A DNA stretch of 37,789 bases from Dechloromonas sp. UBA6271 (GCA_002440665.1 DJUX01000064.1:1-37789), one strand, 5' to 3'. Counted from the first letter of the stretch, positions 13,953 through 23,950 are shown. The notes: generated by a model not told the origin, from the letters alone. Program-made: numbers and translations.

Positions 13953-15835
13953 CCGCCAGCCCCAGGCCGGATCGTCCCCAGGTTCAGTTTCACGCCCTTT
14001 TTCATCTTGCCGATGACGTGCATTTCGCAGGCCTTGCAGTCGAACTTGAGGATCAGCTTTTCGTTGCCGTTGACCAGCGTCATCGGGTCCGGCTTCAGGT
14101 GTTTCACTTCCTTCGGGCACAGGTTGAAGCTGTAGCGCAGGCAGTGGCGGGTGATCATTAGCGAAACCATGCCTTTTTCCTGGTTGGCTTCGTAGGCGTC
14201 GGCGATCAGCTTGACGCCGTGCTTTTCGTAGAACTGCCGCGCCTTGGCGTTGAAGACGTTGCCGAGGTAGGTCAGTTCGTCCTGCGGATAGGGCGCCGGG
14301 TTGGCCGCTGGGGCGGCGCGTGGCGGGCGCGGGTGGCCGGCGAGGCGGGCAGCTTCGAGCTTTTCGGCGGCTTCGCGGCGCAGGGCGTTGATGGCGCCGG
14401 TCGGCAGGAACCAGGCTTCCGACAGTTTCAGTTCGGCAGGTTCGGCGGCGAACATGGTGTTGCCGAACTTGCCGAGTTGTTCGCGCAGCGTGGCGAGGGC
14501 GCGTTCGGCGTTTTTGGCGATTTCCTTGCTGTGGGGGAGGTCGACCGCAACCGACACGCCGTCTTCATCGGTCAGCGTCAGTACGAAGCCATCGGACGTT
14601 TCTGCGAACAGCGGCGTGACTGAAATGCGGCGCTCGGCCGATTCCTTTTCCAGCGCGCGCTCGAATTCCTGGTCGCGATTGCGGAAGAGGGTGGCACCTT
14701 CGGTCAATTCCTCGGGAATTTCGACCGGGAAGAGTTTTTTGCCCTCGGCGCGGTTGATGCGGACGCCGACGACTTCGCCGTGGGCGTCGTAGAAGCAGAC
14801 ACCGTCGCCGTTGTTGAACTCGCTCTCGGCATTGACGGTGAAATAGTTGGGGCCGATTTCGGCGACCTCGCCGATCGGCTCGCCGACAAAGCTGGGCGAA
14901 TCGAAGGCGCCGATGTCGTCCTGGCGGCCGCTGGCGAAGTAGTCCGTGTAGCCCCGGTTGTAGGTCTTGTCCGGCTGTGGCGTGAAGCTGAAAGTGCTGC
15001 GGCCGGAGGAGGCGCGGCGGAATTCGGGATGTTCGGCGATGATCTCGTCGAGCAGGCTGCGGTAATGCGCGGTGATGTTCTTGACGTAGCTGAGGTCTTT
15101 CAGACGGCCCTCGATCTTGAACGAGCAGACGCCGGCGCGGGCGAGCGCCAGCATGTTTTCAGTCTGGTTGTTGTCCTTCATCGACAGCAGGTGCTGGTTT
15201 TCGGTGATGACCTTGCCCTTGTCGTCGACCAGCGTGTAGGGCAGGCGGCAGGCCTGCGAGCATTCGCCGCGGTTGGCGCTGCGCCCGGTGTGGGCGTGGC
15301 TGATGAAGCATTGTCCCGAATAAGCGACACAGAGCGCACCATGCACGAAGTACTCGAGCGCGACGCTGGTTTGCCCGGCAATTTTGGCGACTTCGTCGAG
15401 CGACAGTTCGCGTGCCAGGACTACCTGCGAGAACCCGGCGTCTTCGAGAAATTTCACCTTGGCCGGATTGCGATTGTCGGTCTGGGTGCTGGCGTGCAGT
15501 TGGATCGGCGGCAGATCCATTTCGAGCAGGCCCATGTCCTGGATGATCAGCGCATCGGCGCCGGCTTCGTAAAGCTGCCAGGCGAGTTGCCGGCTGTCTT
15601 CGAGCTCGTCGTCGCGCAGGATGGTGTTGAGCGCGACGAAAACCTTGGCCCGGAATCGGTGGGCGAAATCGCACAGGCGTCGGATTTCGGCGACATCGTT
15701 GCCGGCGCCATAACGGGCGCCGAACGACGGCCCGCCGATATAGACGGCATCGGCGCCGTGCTTGATGGCTTCGATGCCGAAATCGGCATTCTTGGCCGGC
15801 GCGAGGAGTTCCAGGGGGTGGTTAGTGCGGGTCAT
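13949..15835 (-). CDS. rlhA: Peptidase U32 family protein, RlhA-type 23S rRNA cytidine hydroxylase
   Basis: A 628-residue U32 family protein. The family signature is complete: EYFVHGALCVAYSGQCFIS (161-179). Cys169, Cys176, Cys192 and Cys196 are the expected iron-sulfur ligands. Length and the extra C-terminal domain (DUF3656-like, ending with a CKACEMHVIGKMKKG segment) fit E. coli RlhA/YdcP (about 650-670 residues) rather than YegQ/TrhP, UbiU or UbiV. RlhA hydroxylates C2501 of 23S rRNA using a prephenate-dependent chemistry. The ATG at 15835 has AAGG upstream and begins 6 bp after the stop of the methyltransferase gene, so the two are co-transcribed. It ends by overlapping a small convergent frame. 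Confidence 0.82.
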   Translation of the reverse strand: MTRTNHPLELLAPAKNADFGIEAIKHGADAVYIGGPSFGARYGAGNDVAEIRRLCDFAHRFRAKVFVALNTILRDDELEDSRQLAWQLYEAGADALIIQDMGLLEMDLPPIQLHASTQTDNRNPAKVKFLEDAGFSQVVLARELSLDEVAKIAGQTSVALEYFVHGALCVAYSGQCFISHAHTGRSANRGECSQACRLPYTLVDDKGKVITENQHLLSMKDNNQTENMLALARAGVCSFKIEGRLKDLSYVKNITAHYRSLLDEIIAEHPEFRRASSGRSTFSFTPQPDKTYNRGYTDYFASGRQDDIGAFDSPSFVGEPIGEVAEIGPNYFTVNAESEFNNGDGVCFYDAHGEVVGVRINRAEGKKLFPVEIPEELTEGATLFRNRDQEFERALEKESAERRISVTPLFAETSDGFVLTLTDEDGVSVAVDLPHSKEIAKNAERALATLREQLGKFGNTMFAAEPAELKLSEAWFLPTGAINALRREAAEKLEAARLAGHPRPPRAAPAANPAPYPQDELTYLGNVFNAKARQFYEKHGVKLIADAYEANQEKGMVSLMITRHCLRYSFNLCPKEVKHLKPDPMTLVNGNEKLILKFDCKACEMHVIGKMKKGVKLNLGTIRPGAGG

Positions 15836-15841
15836 GGCGCC

Positions 15842-16675
15842 TTAGTACGTGAATCGCGGCGCAAGTTCTTCGATATTGAACTCGCGCAGGATGGCTGTGG
15901 CGCGCTCGCGGGCGATCTGCCGCGGTCGACTGCCTTTTTTGGTCGTTTTTGAAGCGATGATCAGTTCGTTTTTCATCGAATGCTCCCAGCCGACCAGTTC
16001 GGTGACGGTGACGTCGTAGCCGTGCGATTCGAGCAGCAGGCAGCGCAGCACGTTGGTCAGGTGGCTGCCGAGTTCGCGGGTGTGGATCGGGTGGCGCCAA
16101 AGTTCGGAAAGCGAGGTTTTGGCCAGCGATTCATTCTTTCTGGCGCGCATCGTGGCGGCGACTTCGGCCTGGCAGCAGGGAACGAGGACGATATGCCGCG
16201 CCTGCTTGGTCAGCGCGAAGCGGATCGCGTCGTCGGTTGCGGTGTTGCAGGCGTGTAGGGCGGTGACAACATCGACGCGTTCGGGCAATTCCGCCGAGGT
16301 CAACGAATCTTCGACCGTGCAGGCGAGGAAGCGCATGCGCTCGAAGCCCAGCCGGGCGGCCAGTTCGCGCGATTTATCGACGAGTTCCGGGCGGCTTTCG
16401 ATGCCGATGATTTCGCCGCTGGCACGCTCCTTGATACAGAGATCGTAGAGGATGAAGCCGAGATAGGACTTGCCGGCCCCGTGGTCGACCAGTGTTTCGG
16501 CGCCATCCAGCAGCGGTTCGATGAACTGGTAGAGGTGATAGACCTGCTTGAGCTTGCGCCGTGTGTCCTGGTTGAGCTTGCCGTCGCGGGTCAGGATGTG
16601 TAGTTCCTTGAGCAGTTCGATGGACTGCCCGGGACGGATTTCCGGGATCGCGGCGGGTGGGTTCTGCTTTCTCAT
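15842..16675 (-). CDS. SAM-dependent methyltransferase of the Methyltransf_32 type
   Basis: A 277-residue protein. The SAM-binding loop is DHGAGKSYLGFILYDL (about residues 64-79), followed by IGIESRPELVDKSRELAARLGF, LHACNTATDDAI (about 139-150) and a CCQAE segment, as in Methyltransf_32 proteins, which are related to eukaryotic METTL25-type proteins. The substrate is unknown. The adjoining RlhA-type gene, starting 6 bp downstream, suggests an RNA-related role, but this is only from context. It is the first gene of the pair and diverges from the 16787 gene across a 111-bp gap. Confidence 0.75.
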   Translation of the reverse strand: MRKQNPPAAIPEIRPGQSIELLKELHILTRDGKLNQDTRRKLKQVYHLYQFIEPLLDGAETLVDHGAGKSYLGFILYDLCIKERASGEIIGIESRPELVDKSRELAARLGFERMRFLACTVEDSLTSAELPERVDVVTALHACNTATDDAIRFALTKQARHIVLVPCCQAEVAATMRARKNESLAKTSLSELWRHPIHTRELGSHLTNVLRCLLLESHGYDVTVTELVGWEHSMKNELIIASKTTKKGSRPRQIARERATAILREFNIEELAPRFTY

Positions 16676-16786
16676 AGGTCGCGATTATCGCATTTCACGG
16701 ACCGCAACTTTCGTGTCAACCGAATCCATCGTGTGTCGTTATTAGGCTCATGGTGATCCAACACCGCACAACATACGGAGATAAAA

Positions 16787-17065
16787 ATGGGTAGTCTTAG
16801 CACCGAATCCTTTGACAGCTTTCTGGATTCCCTTAAGAAGGCCGGCATCACGATTTCCAACGAAGTAGAGTTGCGCGAGCGGCTGGCTGAAGCACAACGC
16901 TGGCGTTTCGCCTTCCAGACGCTGGCTGCCAACGGCAAGGTCATCGGTATCAGCTTCGAAGACCACTCCGACGGCCGCAACGAAGCCGAAATCAGCCGCG
17001 CTTTCAACGAATACCAGTTTTCCGAAAAGACCAAGGCTGTCTTTTCCGCCAACCTGAAGCACTGA
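16787..17065 (+). CDS. Small hypothetical protein (92 residues)
   Basis: A 92-residue soluble protein starting MGSLSTESFDSFLDSLKKAG, with no Cys, no signal and no membrane segment; it looks alpha/beta with the central segment WRFAFQTLAANGKVIGISFEDH. GGAG lies seven bases before the ATG, so translation should be efficient. A strong terminator follows 41 bp after the stop, making it a single-gene unit. I recognise no family. Codon use matches the high-GC chromosome, so it is not an obvious acquisition. Confidence 0.72.
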   Translation: MGSLSTESFDSFLDSLKKAGITISNEVELRERLAEAQRWRFAFQTLAANGKVIGISFEDHSDGRNEAEISRAFNEYQFSEKTKAVFSANLKH

Positions 17066-17106
17066 TCAATGTTTGTAGTGCCTCGCATCGGCGGGGCACG
17101 AAAGAG

Positions 17107-17137
17107 AAACGGGCGCCGAAACGGCGCCCGTTTTGCA
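17107..17137. terminator. Strong intrinsic terminator, probably bidirectional
   Basis: AAACGGGCGCCG (17107-17118) and CGGCGCCCGTTT (17122-17133) form a perfect 12-bp stem with an AAA loop and a T run. It lies between the convergent 16787 gene and ettA. Confidence 0.9.
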
Positions 17138-17142
17138 TGGCC

Positions 17143-17174
17143 TGTTGCGGTCGACCGCAACAAATGGCCAAAAA
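17143..17174. repeat. Copy 2 of the intergenic element: perfect 20-bp palindrome
   Basis: TGTTGCGGTCGACCGCAACA (17143-17162) is its own reverse complement over all 20 bases. It is followed by AATGGCCAAAAAT, as in copy 1. It lies between the shared terminator and the ettA stop codon. Confidence 0.75.
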
Positions 17175-18839
<1,665 letters not shown>

Positions 18840-18882
18840 TGAGCCTGCCTGTAACTGTGGGTTTTGTGGTGAGAGTCGGAGA

Positions 18883-19449
18883 TCAGTAGCCGCCGATGTT
18901 GATCATGGCATCGACGACGATGCCGGAACCGATCGACAGCAGCAGGATGTCGGAACCGACGCGTACATAGCGATGACCGCGCGGCGGGGGCGGCATGCGA
19001 TACACCAGATCGGGGGGCAGATCGTAATAGGCGATTCCCTGCGGCAACGGGCGGCCCTTGTGCCATTTCTTGGCCTGGCCGGGCGGCATGCAGCCATTCC
19101 CCTTCTTGGCCAGCCCCGGCGGGCAATGGCCGGCGCGGAATTCCGGCGCGTAGTATTCGTTGATGATCCGGCGGTCGTTGTTGCCGAAATAGAGCTGGAT
19201 CGAGATGTCGTCGCGCCGATCGTCATAACGGCGGTCATGGTTGCGGTCATAGCGACTGTCATAGCGACTGTCGTAGCGGCTGTCATCGTAGCGACGGTCG
19301 TCGTCGCGATGTTCATGCTTGTTGCCGTGGCCATGTTTGCCGCCCTTGTCATCCTTGTCGCCCTTGTCGGCTATGGCGCAGGTGCTTGCCAGCAGGGCGC
19401 CGAGCGCCAGGGCGGCCAGGCGGGCGGGGGTCGAAATCGTCTTTTTCAT
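18883..19449 (-). CDS. RcnB/CigR-like periplasmic or membrane protein
   Basis: A 188-residue protein with a signal peptide (residues 1-27, MKKTISTPAR to AIA). A His/Asp/Lys/Arg-rich linker follows (about 28-85), containing short tandem RYDS/RYDD repeats. The C-terminal RcnB-type domain has CPPGLAKKGNGCMPPGQAKK, GRPLP, LPPDLVYRMPPPPRGHRYVRVG and a hydrophobic end, SDILLLSIGSGIVVDAM. RcnB proteins affect nickel/cobalt homeostasis, and CigR is a related anti-virulence membrane protein; here no metal transporter is adjacent. ATG 19449 begins the signal peptide, so the frame open to 19590 is not used. It may be read through into ettA. Confidence 0.8.
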   Translation of the reverse strand: MKKTISTPARLAALALGALLASTCAIADKGDKDDKGGKHGHGNKHEHRDDDRRYDDSRYDSRYDSRYDRNHDRRYDDRRDDISIQLYFGNNDRRIINEYYAPEFRAGHCPPGLAKKGNGCMPPGQAKKWHKGRPLPQGIAYYDLPPDLVYRMPPPPRGHRYVRVGSDILLLSIGSGIVVDAMINIGGY

Positions 19450-19540
19450 GATGCTTGCCGGAAACGGTAAGGCTGGCAGTCTACGAGGCTTCGCGGCGCT
19501 TGACCAGCCTTGGTCGCACCACCCCAGCCTGCCGGTAGAC

Positions 19541-19571
19541 GTAAAAACCCCGGCAAGGTGGGTTGCCGGGG
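19541..19571 (-). terminator. Intrinsic terminator of the bactofilin gene
   Basis: On the minus strand CCCCGGCAA pairs with TTGCCGGGG (19571-19548) around a 6-base loop and is followed by TTTTTAC. It lies 50 bp after the bactofilin stop. Confidence 0.85.
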
Positions 19572-19620
19572 CAAGCGGCGACGTGATCAAGGCCGCCGTG
19601 GGAGAGAATCGGAGAGCGGT

Positions 19621-20223
19621 TTAGGTGCCGACAGCACTCAGCGGCGCGATGTTTTCGCCGCGCGCCTTGTGCGGCAGCGGCTTTTCGTTCAGCGTGTTGA
19701 TGTCGCCGCACAGTTCGCCGCCTTCGTCGATCACCAGCTTGCCGTAGCGAATCTTGCCGCTGACGCGCCCGGTGGCATGCACGATCAGTTGATGGCGCGC
19801 GGTCAGTTCGCCTTCGAAGGTGCCGTGGATTTCGGCGATGTCGATGCTGACCTTGCCGGTGAACGAGCCCTGTTCGGCAATGCGGATGACGCGACTGTCC
19901 ATCGTCGCCTCGACGCGGCCTTCGACGACCAGCGTATCGCAATCGAGAATCTCGGCGCCCTTGAGCTTGACGTCGGGGCCGACGATCAGACGCGCTTCGG
20001 AGACCGGGCTTTCGTTCGTCGCCACGGGCTGTTGCGGCGCCGGCGCGGCGGCTGGCGGGGTGGCGGACGGCATGGGTTCGGCTGCTGCGGCCTGGAGCGC
20101 ACCCTTGGTCGTAAGGTCGGCGACCGGCTGTTCCTGCAAGGTGGAACCGGGGCCGAGAACGGTGCGCACGTCCTTACGGGTCACGGTGTCGTTGCGATTG
20201 GCGAAACTGGGCTTGTTGAACAT
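19621..20223 (-). CDS. Bactofilin family cytoskeletal protein
   Basis: A 200-residue bactofilin. An N-terminal disordered Ala/Pro-rich region (about 1-90) precedes a right-handed beta-helix domain (about 95-185), recognisable from repeating turns such as LIVGPDVKLKGAEILDCDTLVVEGRVEA, GSFTGKVSIDIAEIHGTFEGE and RVSGKIRYGKLVIDEGGELCGDI. Bactofilins polymerise without nucleotide on the inner membrane and scaffold cell-wall or envelope machinery. AAGGAAA lies eight bases before ATG 20223. A minus-strand sigma-54 promoter (20279-20264) gives a leader of about 30 nt, and two GlrR-type boxes lie upstream, so the gene is probably controlled by the divergent glrK-qseG-glrR operon. Confidence 0.9.
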   Translation of the reverse strand: MFNKPSFANRNDTVTRKDVRTVLGPGSTLQEQPVADLTTKGALQAAAAEPMPSATPPAAAPAPQQPVATNESPVSEARLIVGPDVKLKGAEILDCDTLVVEGRVEATMDSRVIRIAEQGSFTGKVSIDIAEIHGTFEGELTARHQLIVHATGRVSGKIRYGKLVIDEGGELCGDINTLNEKPLPHKARGENIAPLSAVGT

Positions 20224-20263
20224 GGGGTTTCCTTTGGCTGCGCTTGAAAAATGTAAAAACCAT

Positions 20264-20279
20264 TGCGATAAGCGTGCCA
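20264..20279 (-). promoter_or_regulatory. Sigma-54 promoter of the bactofilin gene
   Basis: On the minus strand TGGCACG-CTTA-TCGCA gives the obligatory GG-N10-GC spacing (GG at 20278-20277, GC at 20266-20265) and matches the consensus at 11 of 12 positions. Transcription would start near 20254, upstream of the ribosome binding site and ATG at 20223. Confidence 0.8.
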
Positions 20280-20287
20280 ATGATTGA

Positions 20288-20316
20288 AAATCCAATCTAA
20301 ACAATCGCTTGGATTT
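20288..20316. repeat. Inverted repeat upstream of the bactofilin promoter
   Basis: AAATCCAA (20288-20295) and TTGGATTT (20309-20316) are perfect 8-base arms with a 13-base spacer, in AT-rich DNA between the -24 element and the GlrR boxes. It could bind an architectural protein or another regulator. Confidence 0.4.
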
Positions 20317-20353
20317 GATTCTTAAGCCGTTTTTTTAGTTTGGCTAGGTGATT

Positions 20354-20371
20354 TGTCGTTGAGCAGCGACA
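20354..20371. promoter_or_regulatory. GlrR-type activator box 1
   Basis: TGTCG-N8-CGACA, which includes the TGTC-N10-GACA pattern reported for E. coli GlrR upstream of glmY. It lies about 76 bp from the bactofilin -24 element and 108 bp from the glrK -24 element. Confidence 0.75.
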
Positions 20372-20419
20372 GATATTTCTGGGTTGTCCCGGAAAGCTCA
20401 TGGATTGGTGCATTGGGTT

Positions 20420-20437
20420 TGTCGGCAAAAGGCGACA
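20420..20437. promoter_or_regulatory. GlrR-type activator box 2
   Basis: A second exact TGTCG-N8-CGACA, 66 bp (about six helical turns) from box 1 and 42 bp upstream of the glrK -24 element. Paired sites at this spacing suit hexamer assembly of a sigma-54 activator. Confidence 0.75.
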
Positions 20438-20477
20438 TATTTTTAAAATTATGATTCGTATGGATAATTTATATTCA

Positions 20478-20493
20478 TGGACTGCATATTGCA
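20478..20493 (+). promoter_or_regulatory. Sigma-54 promoter of glrK-qseG-glrR
   Basis: TGGACTG-CATA-TTGCA has GG (20479-20480), ten bases, then GC (20491-20492). It matches 9 of 12 consensus positions, including all invariant ones. The predicted start near 20503 lies after the longest open-frame start (20477), so translation must begin later, at 20570. Confidence 0.7.
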
Positions 20494-20569
20494 GTGCTGT
20501 GCGCAGCGATCGCTTGCTGCCCACAAGGCTGCTGCGGTCTACACTTCAATTTTGCCGAAAACGGATTGC

Positions 20570-21979
20570 ATGATTCGAATCTCATTTCGCCAGGGCATGT
20601 TGGCCGGCTTCATGATGATCGTTCTTCTGCTCGGCGGCGCGGCATTGCGCAGCTGGCTGGTTGTCGAGCATTTCGTCGAGCAGAGCCGGCGGAACAGTGA
20701 ACAGGCGCTGCAGGTGGCAGCCTCGATACAGGAACTGGGTGAGCGCACGGTCGACATGGAGCGCAGCGCACGGCAATTTCTCGTGCTGCAGGACATCGCC
20801 GTGCGCCAGCGTTTCGACGAACATCTCGGCCAGGCGCTGGCCGTCGTAGACCGGCTCGATGCCTTTGCTGCAAAGCCGCTCAAAACGTTGCTGACCGATT
20901 GGCGCGAGCAGGCCGAAGCCCTGCGCGGCGGTCTCGATCAGGGTGTGTCGAGAGATAGTCTGGTGCCGGTGATGGGACGATTGGTCGATCTCAACGGTTT
21001 ACTGAAGGCGGCTGGCCAGCATTGGATCGATACCCAGTACAGCCAACTTCTGGCCCAACTGGAGGCCAGCCGCTTGCGCCTTGGCGGGCAGATTGCCATG
21101 GCGCTGGCCGGGGCTTTCCTGGTCGTGCTGGCCGTCGGCTGGTGGCTGGTGCGTCCGCTGCGCAATCTGGAACAGACGATTGCACACCTTGGCGAAAAAC
21201 GTTTCGACGAACCGGTCGTCGTCGGTGGCCCGGCCGACTTCCGGCAGTTGGGGCGGCAACTGGACTGGCTCCGGCAGCGTCTGGCCGAACTGGAGGCTGA
21301 CCGCGAGCGTACGCTGCGCCATGTCTCACATGAACTGAAAACGCCGCTGACCGCGATGCGCGAAGGGGTGGCGCTGCTGCGGGAAGAGGTTCCGGGGCAA
21401 CTCGGCATCGCCCAGCGTGAGGTGGTCGATATCCTGCAGCACAATGTGATCGCCCTGCAACGGCAGATCGAAGGCCTGCTCAGCCTCAACGCGGCGGCTT
21501 TCGAGGGCAGCCGGCTCGCCCGGCGGCCGGTGGCGCTGCGCGAGTTCCTGGCGGATGCCGCGCGCCGGCGCGAATTGCACAGCCAGGCGCGGCAATTGAC
21601 CTTGCAGATCGAAGCGCCGGACAAGGTCGTTTCGGTAGACGATGAAAAGCTGGCCGTTATTGTCGACAACCTGCTCTCGAATGCTATCGACTTCAGCCCT
21701 GAAGGCGGCGAAATCCGTCTGCTGGCAAGCGCCGGCAACGGCAGCCTGACGGTGGAAGTCATCGATCAGGGCCCCGGTGTGGCTGCCGAAGATAGCGAGC
21801 GGATTTTCGAACCCTTTGTCCAGGGGCGGAGAAAAGCCTCGGCGCCGCGTCAGGGGAGCGGCGTCGGCCTCTCGATCGTCCGCGAACTGGCGCGCGCCCT
21901 GGGCGGCAGTGTCCGCCTGTTGCCGAGCACGGCAGGCGCCCATTTTTCTGTGGAACTACCTGATGAAAAACAACAATAA
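20570..21979 (+). CDS. glrK: Sensor histidine kinase GlrK (QseE type)
   Basis: A 469-residue sensor kinase. Two membrane helices (about 11-32 and 174-194) flank a helical periplasmic region of about 140 residues. A HAMP-like segment follows, then the H-box RHVSHELKTPLTAMREG with His254, the N-box (NLLSN, 367-371), DQGPG (399-403) and GSGVGLS (429-435), so all catalytic motifs are intact. The gene order kinase-lipoprotein-NtrC-type regulator is that of glrK-qseG-glrR in enterobacteria, where the system senses envelope conditions. ATG 20570 is used because the sigma-54 promoter overlaps the earlier ATG at 20477. It overlaps qseG by 17 bp. Confidence 0.88.
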   Translation: MIRISFRQGMLAGFMMIVLLLGGAALRSWLVVEHFVEQSRRNSEQALQVAASIQELGERTVDMERSARQFLVLQDIAVRQRFDEHLGQALAVVDRLDAFAAKPLKTLLTDWREQAEALRGGLDQGVSRDSLVPVMGRLVDLNGLLKAAGQHWIDTQYSQLLAQLEASRLRLGGQIAMALAGAFLVVLAVGWWLVRPLRNLEQTIAHLGEKRFDEPVVVGGPADFRQLGRQLDWLRQRLAELEADRERTLRHVSHELKTPLTAMREGVALLREEVPGQLGIAQREVVDILQHNVIALQRQIEGLLSLNAAAFEGSRLARRPVALREFLADAARRRELHSQARQLTLQIEAPDKVVSVDDEKLAVIVDNLLSNAIDFSPEGGEIRLLASAGNGSLTVEVIDQGPGVAAEDSERIFEPFVQGRRKASAPRQGSGVGLSIVRELARALGGSVRLLPSTAGAHFSVELPDEKQQ

Positions 21980-22547
21980 CTGGCCGGGGCTACGTTTCCC
22001 GAATTTGACGGCCAGTGCTTCGACGCTGGCATTGCTGATACTGCTCGCCGGATGCGCCAGCGAGCCTCCTGTTGCCGTTGCGCCGCCGACCAATGGCACG
22101 CCGCTCGTTGTCGACGATGCCGGCCTGGTGTCGGCGCTGACCTATTACCAGATGCTGTACCGCATGACTCCAGCGCAGATGAACCGCGAGCGCATGGTGC
22201 TGGCGGCCTTGCCGACCACGCCGAATACCCAGGTGCGAACCGCCATGGTGCTCGGCCATCCGCGCGCCCAGCAGGATCTGACGAAGGCCCTGAGCCTGCT
22301 CGACGGCGTCTTGAAATCGACCGATCCGGCTGCCGTCAGCCTGCATCCGCTGGCCCGCCTGCTGGCCGACAGCTACAACGAACGTCTGCGCCTGGATACG
22401 CAGCTGGAGAAGCAGGGCCAGCAACTGAAGGACAGCCAGCGCAAGGCCGTCGAATTACAGGAAAAGATCGACGGGTTGGCCGACATCGAACGCACCCTCC
22501 CGCAACGTCCGCGCGCCACGCGTTCGGGTGGTGGGGCAGCTCGATGA
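21963..22547 (+). CDS. qseG: QseG-like outer membrane lipoprotein
   Basis: A 194-residue lipoprotein. The signal peptide ends in the lipobox LLAGC, with Cys31 as the lipidated residue. The mature part has VSALTYYQMLYRMTPAQMNRERM (about 56-78), then helical segments, and a C-terminal coiled coil (RLRLDTQLEKQGQQLKDSQRKAVELQEKID, about 142-171). In enterobacteria QseG/YfhG sits between GlrK and GlrR and interacts with the kinase to control its activity; its position here supports the same job. The start overlaps glrK by 17 bp and the stop overlaps glrR as ATGA, so the three are coupled. Sequence similarity alone would be weak; the call leans on gene order. Confidence 0.75.
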   Translation: MKNNNNWPGLRFPNLTASASTLALLILLAGCASEPPVAVAPPTNGTPLVVDDAGLVSALTYYQMLYRMTPAQMNRERMVLAALPTTPNTQVRTAMVLGHPRAQQDLTKALSLLDGVLKSTDPAAVSLHPLARLLADSYNERLRLDTQLEKQGQQLKDSQRKAVELQEKIDGLADIERTLPQRPRATRSGGGAAR

Positions 22548-23950
22548 CCACAGGCGCTGGCAGCGGCGGGGCGCATATCTTGGTTGTCGACGACGACGAG
22601 GATATTCTCCGCCTGCTTTCCATGCGCCTGCGTGCCCGCGGCTTTCGCGTTTCCACGGCGGCCTCGGCCGAGGAAGGGTTGGCCCGCATCGCCGTCGATC
22701 CGCCGCGCGCGGTGGTCAGCGACGTGCGCCTGCCCGGGCGCGACGGGCTGGCCCTGTTCGAGGAGATCCGCAGTACCCGGCCGACCTTGCCGGTCATCCT
22801 GCTGACCGCGCACGGGACCATCCCTGATGCGGTCGACGCGACTTCTAGGGGTGTTTTCGGCTACCTGACCAAACCCTTCGACAGCCAGTTGCTGCTGGAA
22901 AAGATCGACCAGGCCCTGCAACTCTCCGCGCCGGGGGGCAGCGAAAATCTTGCCGACCCGCTGGCCGGTGGCGGGCAGTCCGAAGAGTGGCTGGCCGGCA
23001 TGGTTTTCCGCAGTTCGCGCATGGCCGAATTGATGGCCGAGGCGCGCATGGTGGCGGCTTCCGACGCCAGCGTGCTGATCCGCGGCGAGAGCGGTACCGG
23101 CAAGGAAGTGCTGGCGCGGGCCATCCACCTCGCCAGCCCGCGCGCCAAAGGGCCGTTCATCGCCATCAACTGCGGGGCAATTCCCGAGCAGTTGCTTGAA
23201 TCCGAGCTGTTCGGCCACGTCAAGGGCGCCTTTACCGGCGCCGGCAATACACGGGCCGGGCTGTTCCAGGCGGCCAACCGGGGGACCTTGTTCCTCGACG
23301 AAATCGGCGACATGCCTCTGGCGTTGCAGGTCAAGCTGCTGCGTGTGCTGCAGGAACGCATGGTGCGCCCGCTCGGCGCAACGCGCTCGGAGCCGGTCGA
23401 TGTCCGTCTCCTTTCTGCGACCCACCGCGACCTCGATGCCGCCATGGCGCAGGGGCAGTTCCGCGAAGACCTCTACTACCGTCTGGATGTCGTTTCGCTG
23501 ACGCTGCCGCGGCTGGAAGAGCGCCGTGAAGACATTCCGCCGCTGGCTGCGCATTTTGTCCAGCAGGTGGCCGGCAAGTACGGCAAGCCGATCAGCGGCT
23601 TTGCCCCGGATGCGCTGGAGGCGCTGGCAACGGCCGCCTGGCCGGGCAATGTGCGGCAACTCTACAACGTCGTCGAGCAGAGCTGCGCCCTGACGTCGAC
23701 GCCGCTGATCCCGCTGACCCTGGTCCAGCGCGCCCTGCGTGTGCCGGCGATGGAGGCGCTGAGTTATACCGAGGCAAAACAGCGCTTCGAACGCAATTAT
23801 CTGGTCCAACTGCTCAAACTGACCGAAGGCAACGTCGCCGACGCCGCACGCATCGCCGACCGCAACCGCACCGAGTTCTATCGGCTGCTGCAAAAATACG
23901 ATCTGACCCCGGCGATGTTCAGGGGCGATGGCGAAGCTGCCGCCGATTAG
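22544..23950 (+). CDS. glrR: Sigma-54-dependent response regulator GlrR (QseF type)
   Basis: A 468-residue NtrC-family response regulator. The receiver domain (about 10-125) has acidic residues DDD at 16-18, phosphorylation site Asp60 and Lys110. The AAA+ sigma-54 activator domain has Walker A GESGTGKE (181-188) and the sigma-54-contacting loop GAFTGA (228-233). The C-terminal Fis-type helix-turn-helix includes LLKLTEGNVADAARIADRNRTEFYRLL. ATG 22544 overlaps the qseG stop by 4 bp. The regulator should bind the TGTC-N10-GACA boxes found upstream of glrK/bactofilin and, in weaker form, of the BON-domain gene, and open the sigma-54 promoters there. Confidence 0.92.
   Translation: MTTGAGSGGAHILVVDDDEDILRLLSMRLRARGFRVSTAASAEEGLARIAVDPPRAVVSDVRLPGRDGLALFEEIRSTRPTLPVILLTAHGTIPDAVDATSRGVFGYLTKPFDSQLLLEKIDQALQLSAPGGSENLADPLAGGGQSEEWLAGMVFRSSRMAELMAEARMVAASDASVLIRGESGTGKEVLARAIHLASPRAKGPFIAINCGAIPEQLLESELFGHVKGAFTGAGNTRAGLFQAANRGTLFLDEIGDMPLALQVKLLRVLQERMVRPLGATRSEPVDVRLLSATHRDLDAAMAQGQFREDLYYRLDVVSLTLPRLEERREDIPPLAAHFVQQVAGKYGKPISGFAPDALEALATAAWPGNVRQLYNVVEQSCALTSTPLIPLTLVQRALRVPAMEALSYTEAKQRFERNYLVQLLKLTEGNVADAARIADRNRTEFYRLLQKYDLTPAMFRGDGEAAAD

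Noticed and set aside
15926..15938. TGCCGCGGTCGAC as a fifth copy of the intergenic element
   Set aside because: It lies inside the coding region of the 15842 methyltransferase and has mismatches at two positions without the shared flanks.
19225..19300. Short tandem repeats as a possible CRISPR or satellite array
   Set aside because: They encode in-frame RYDS/RYDD repeats in the linker of the RcnB-like protein; there are no spacers.
20477..20569. Longer start for the glrK histidine kinase at ATG 20477
   Set aside because: The ATG overlaps the -24 element of the sigma-54 promoter, so the predicted transcript begins after it; the 31 extra residues are Cys-rich and unlike kinase N-termini.
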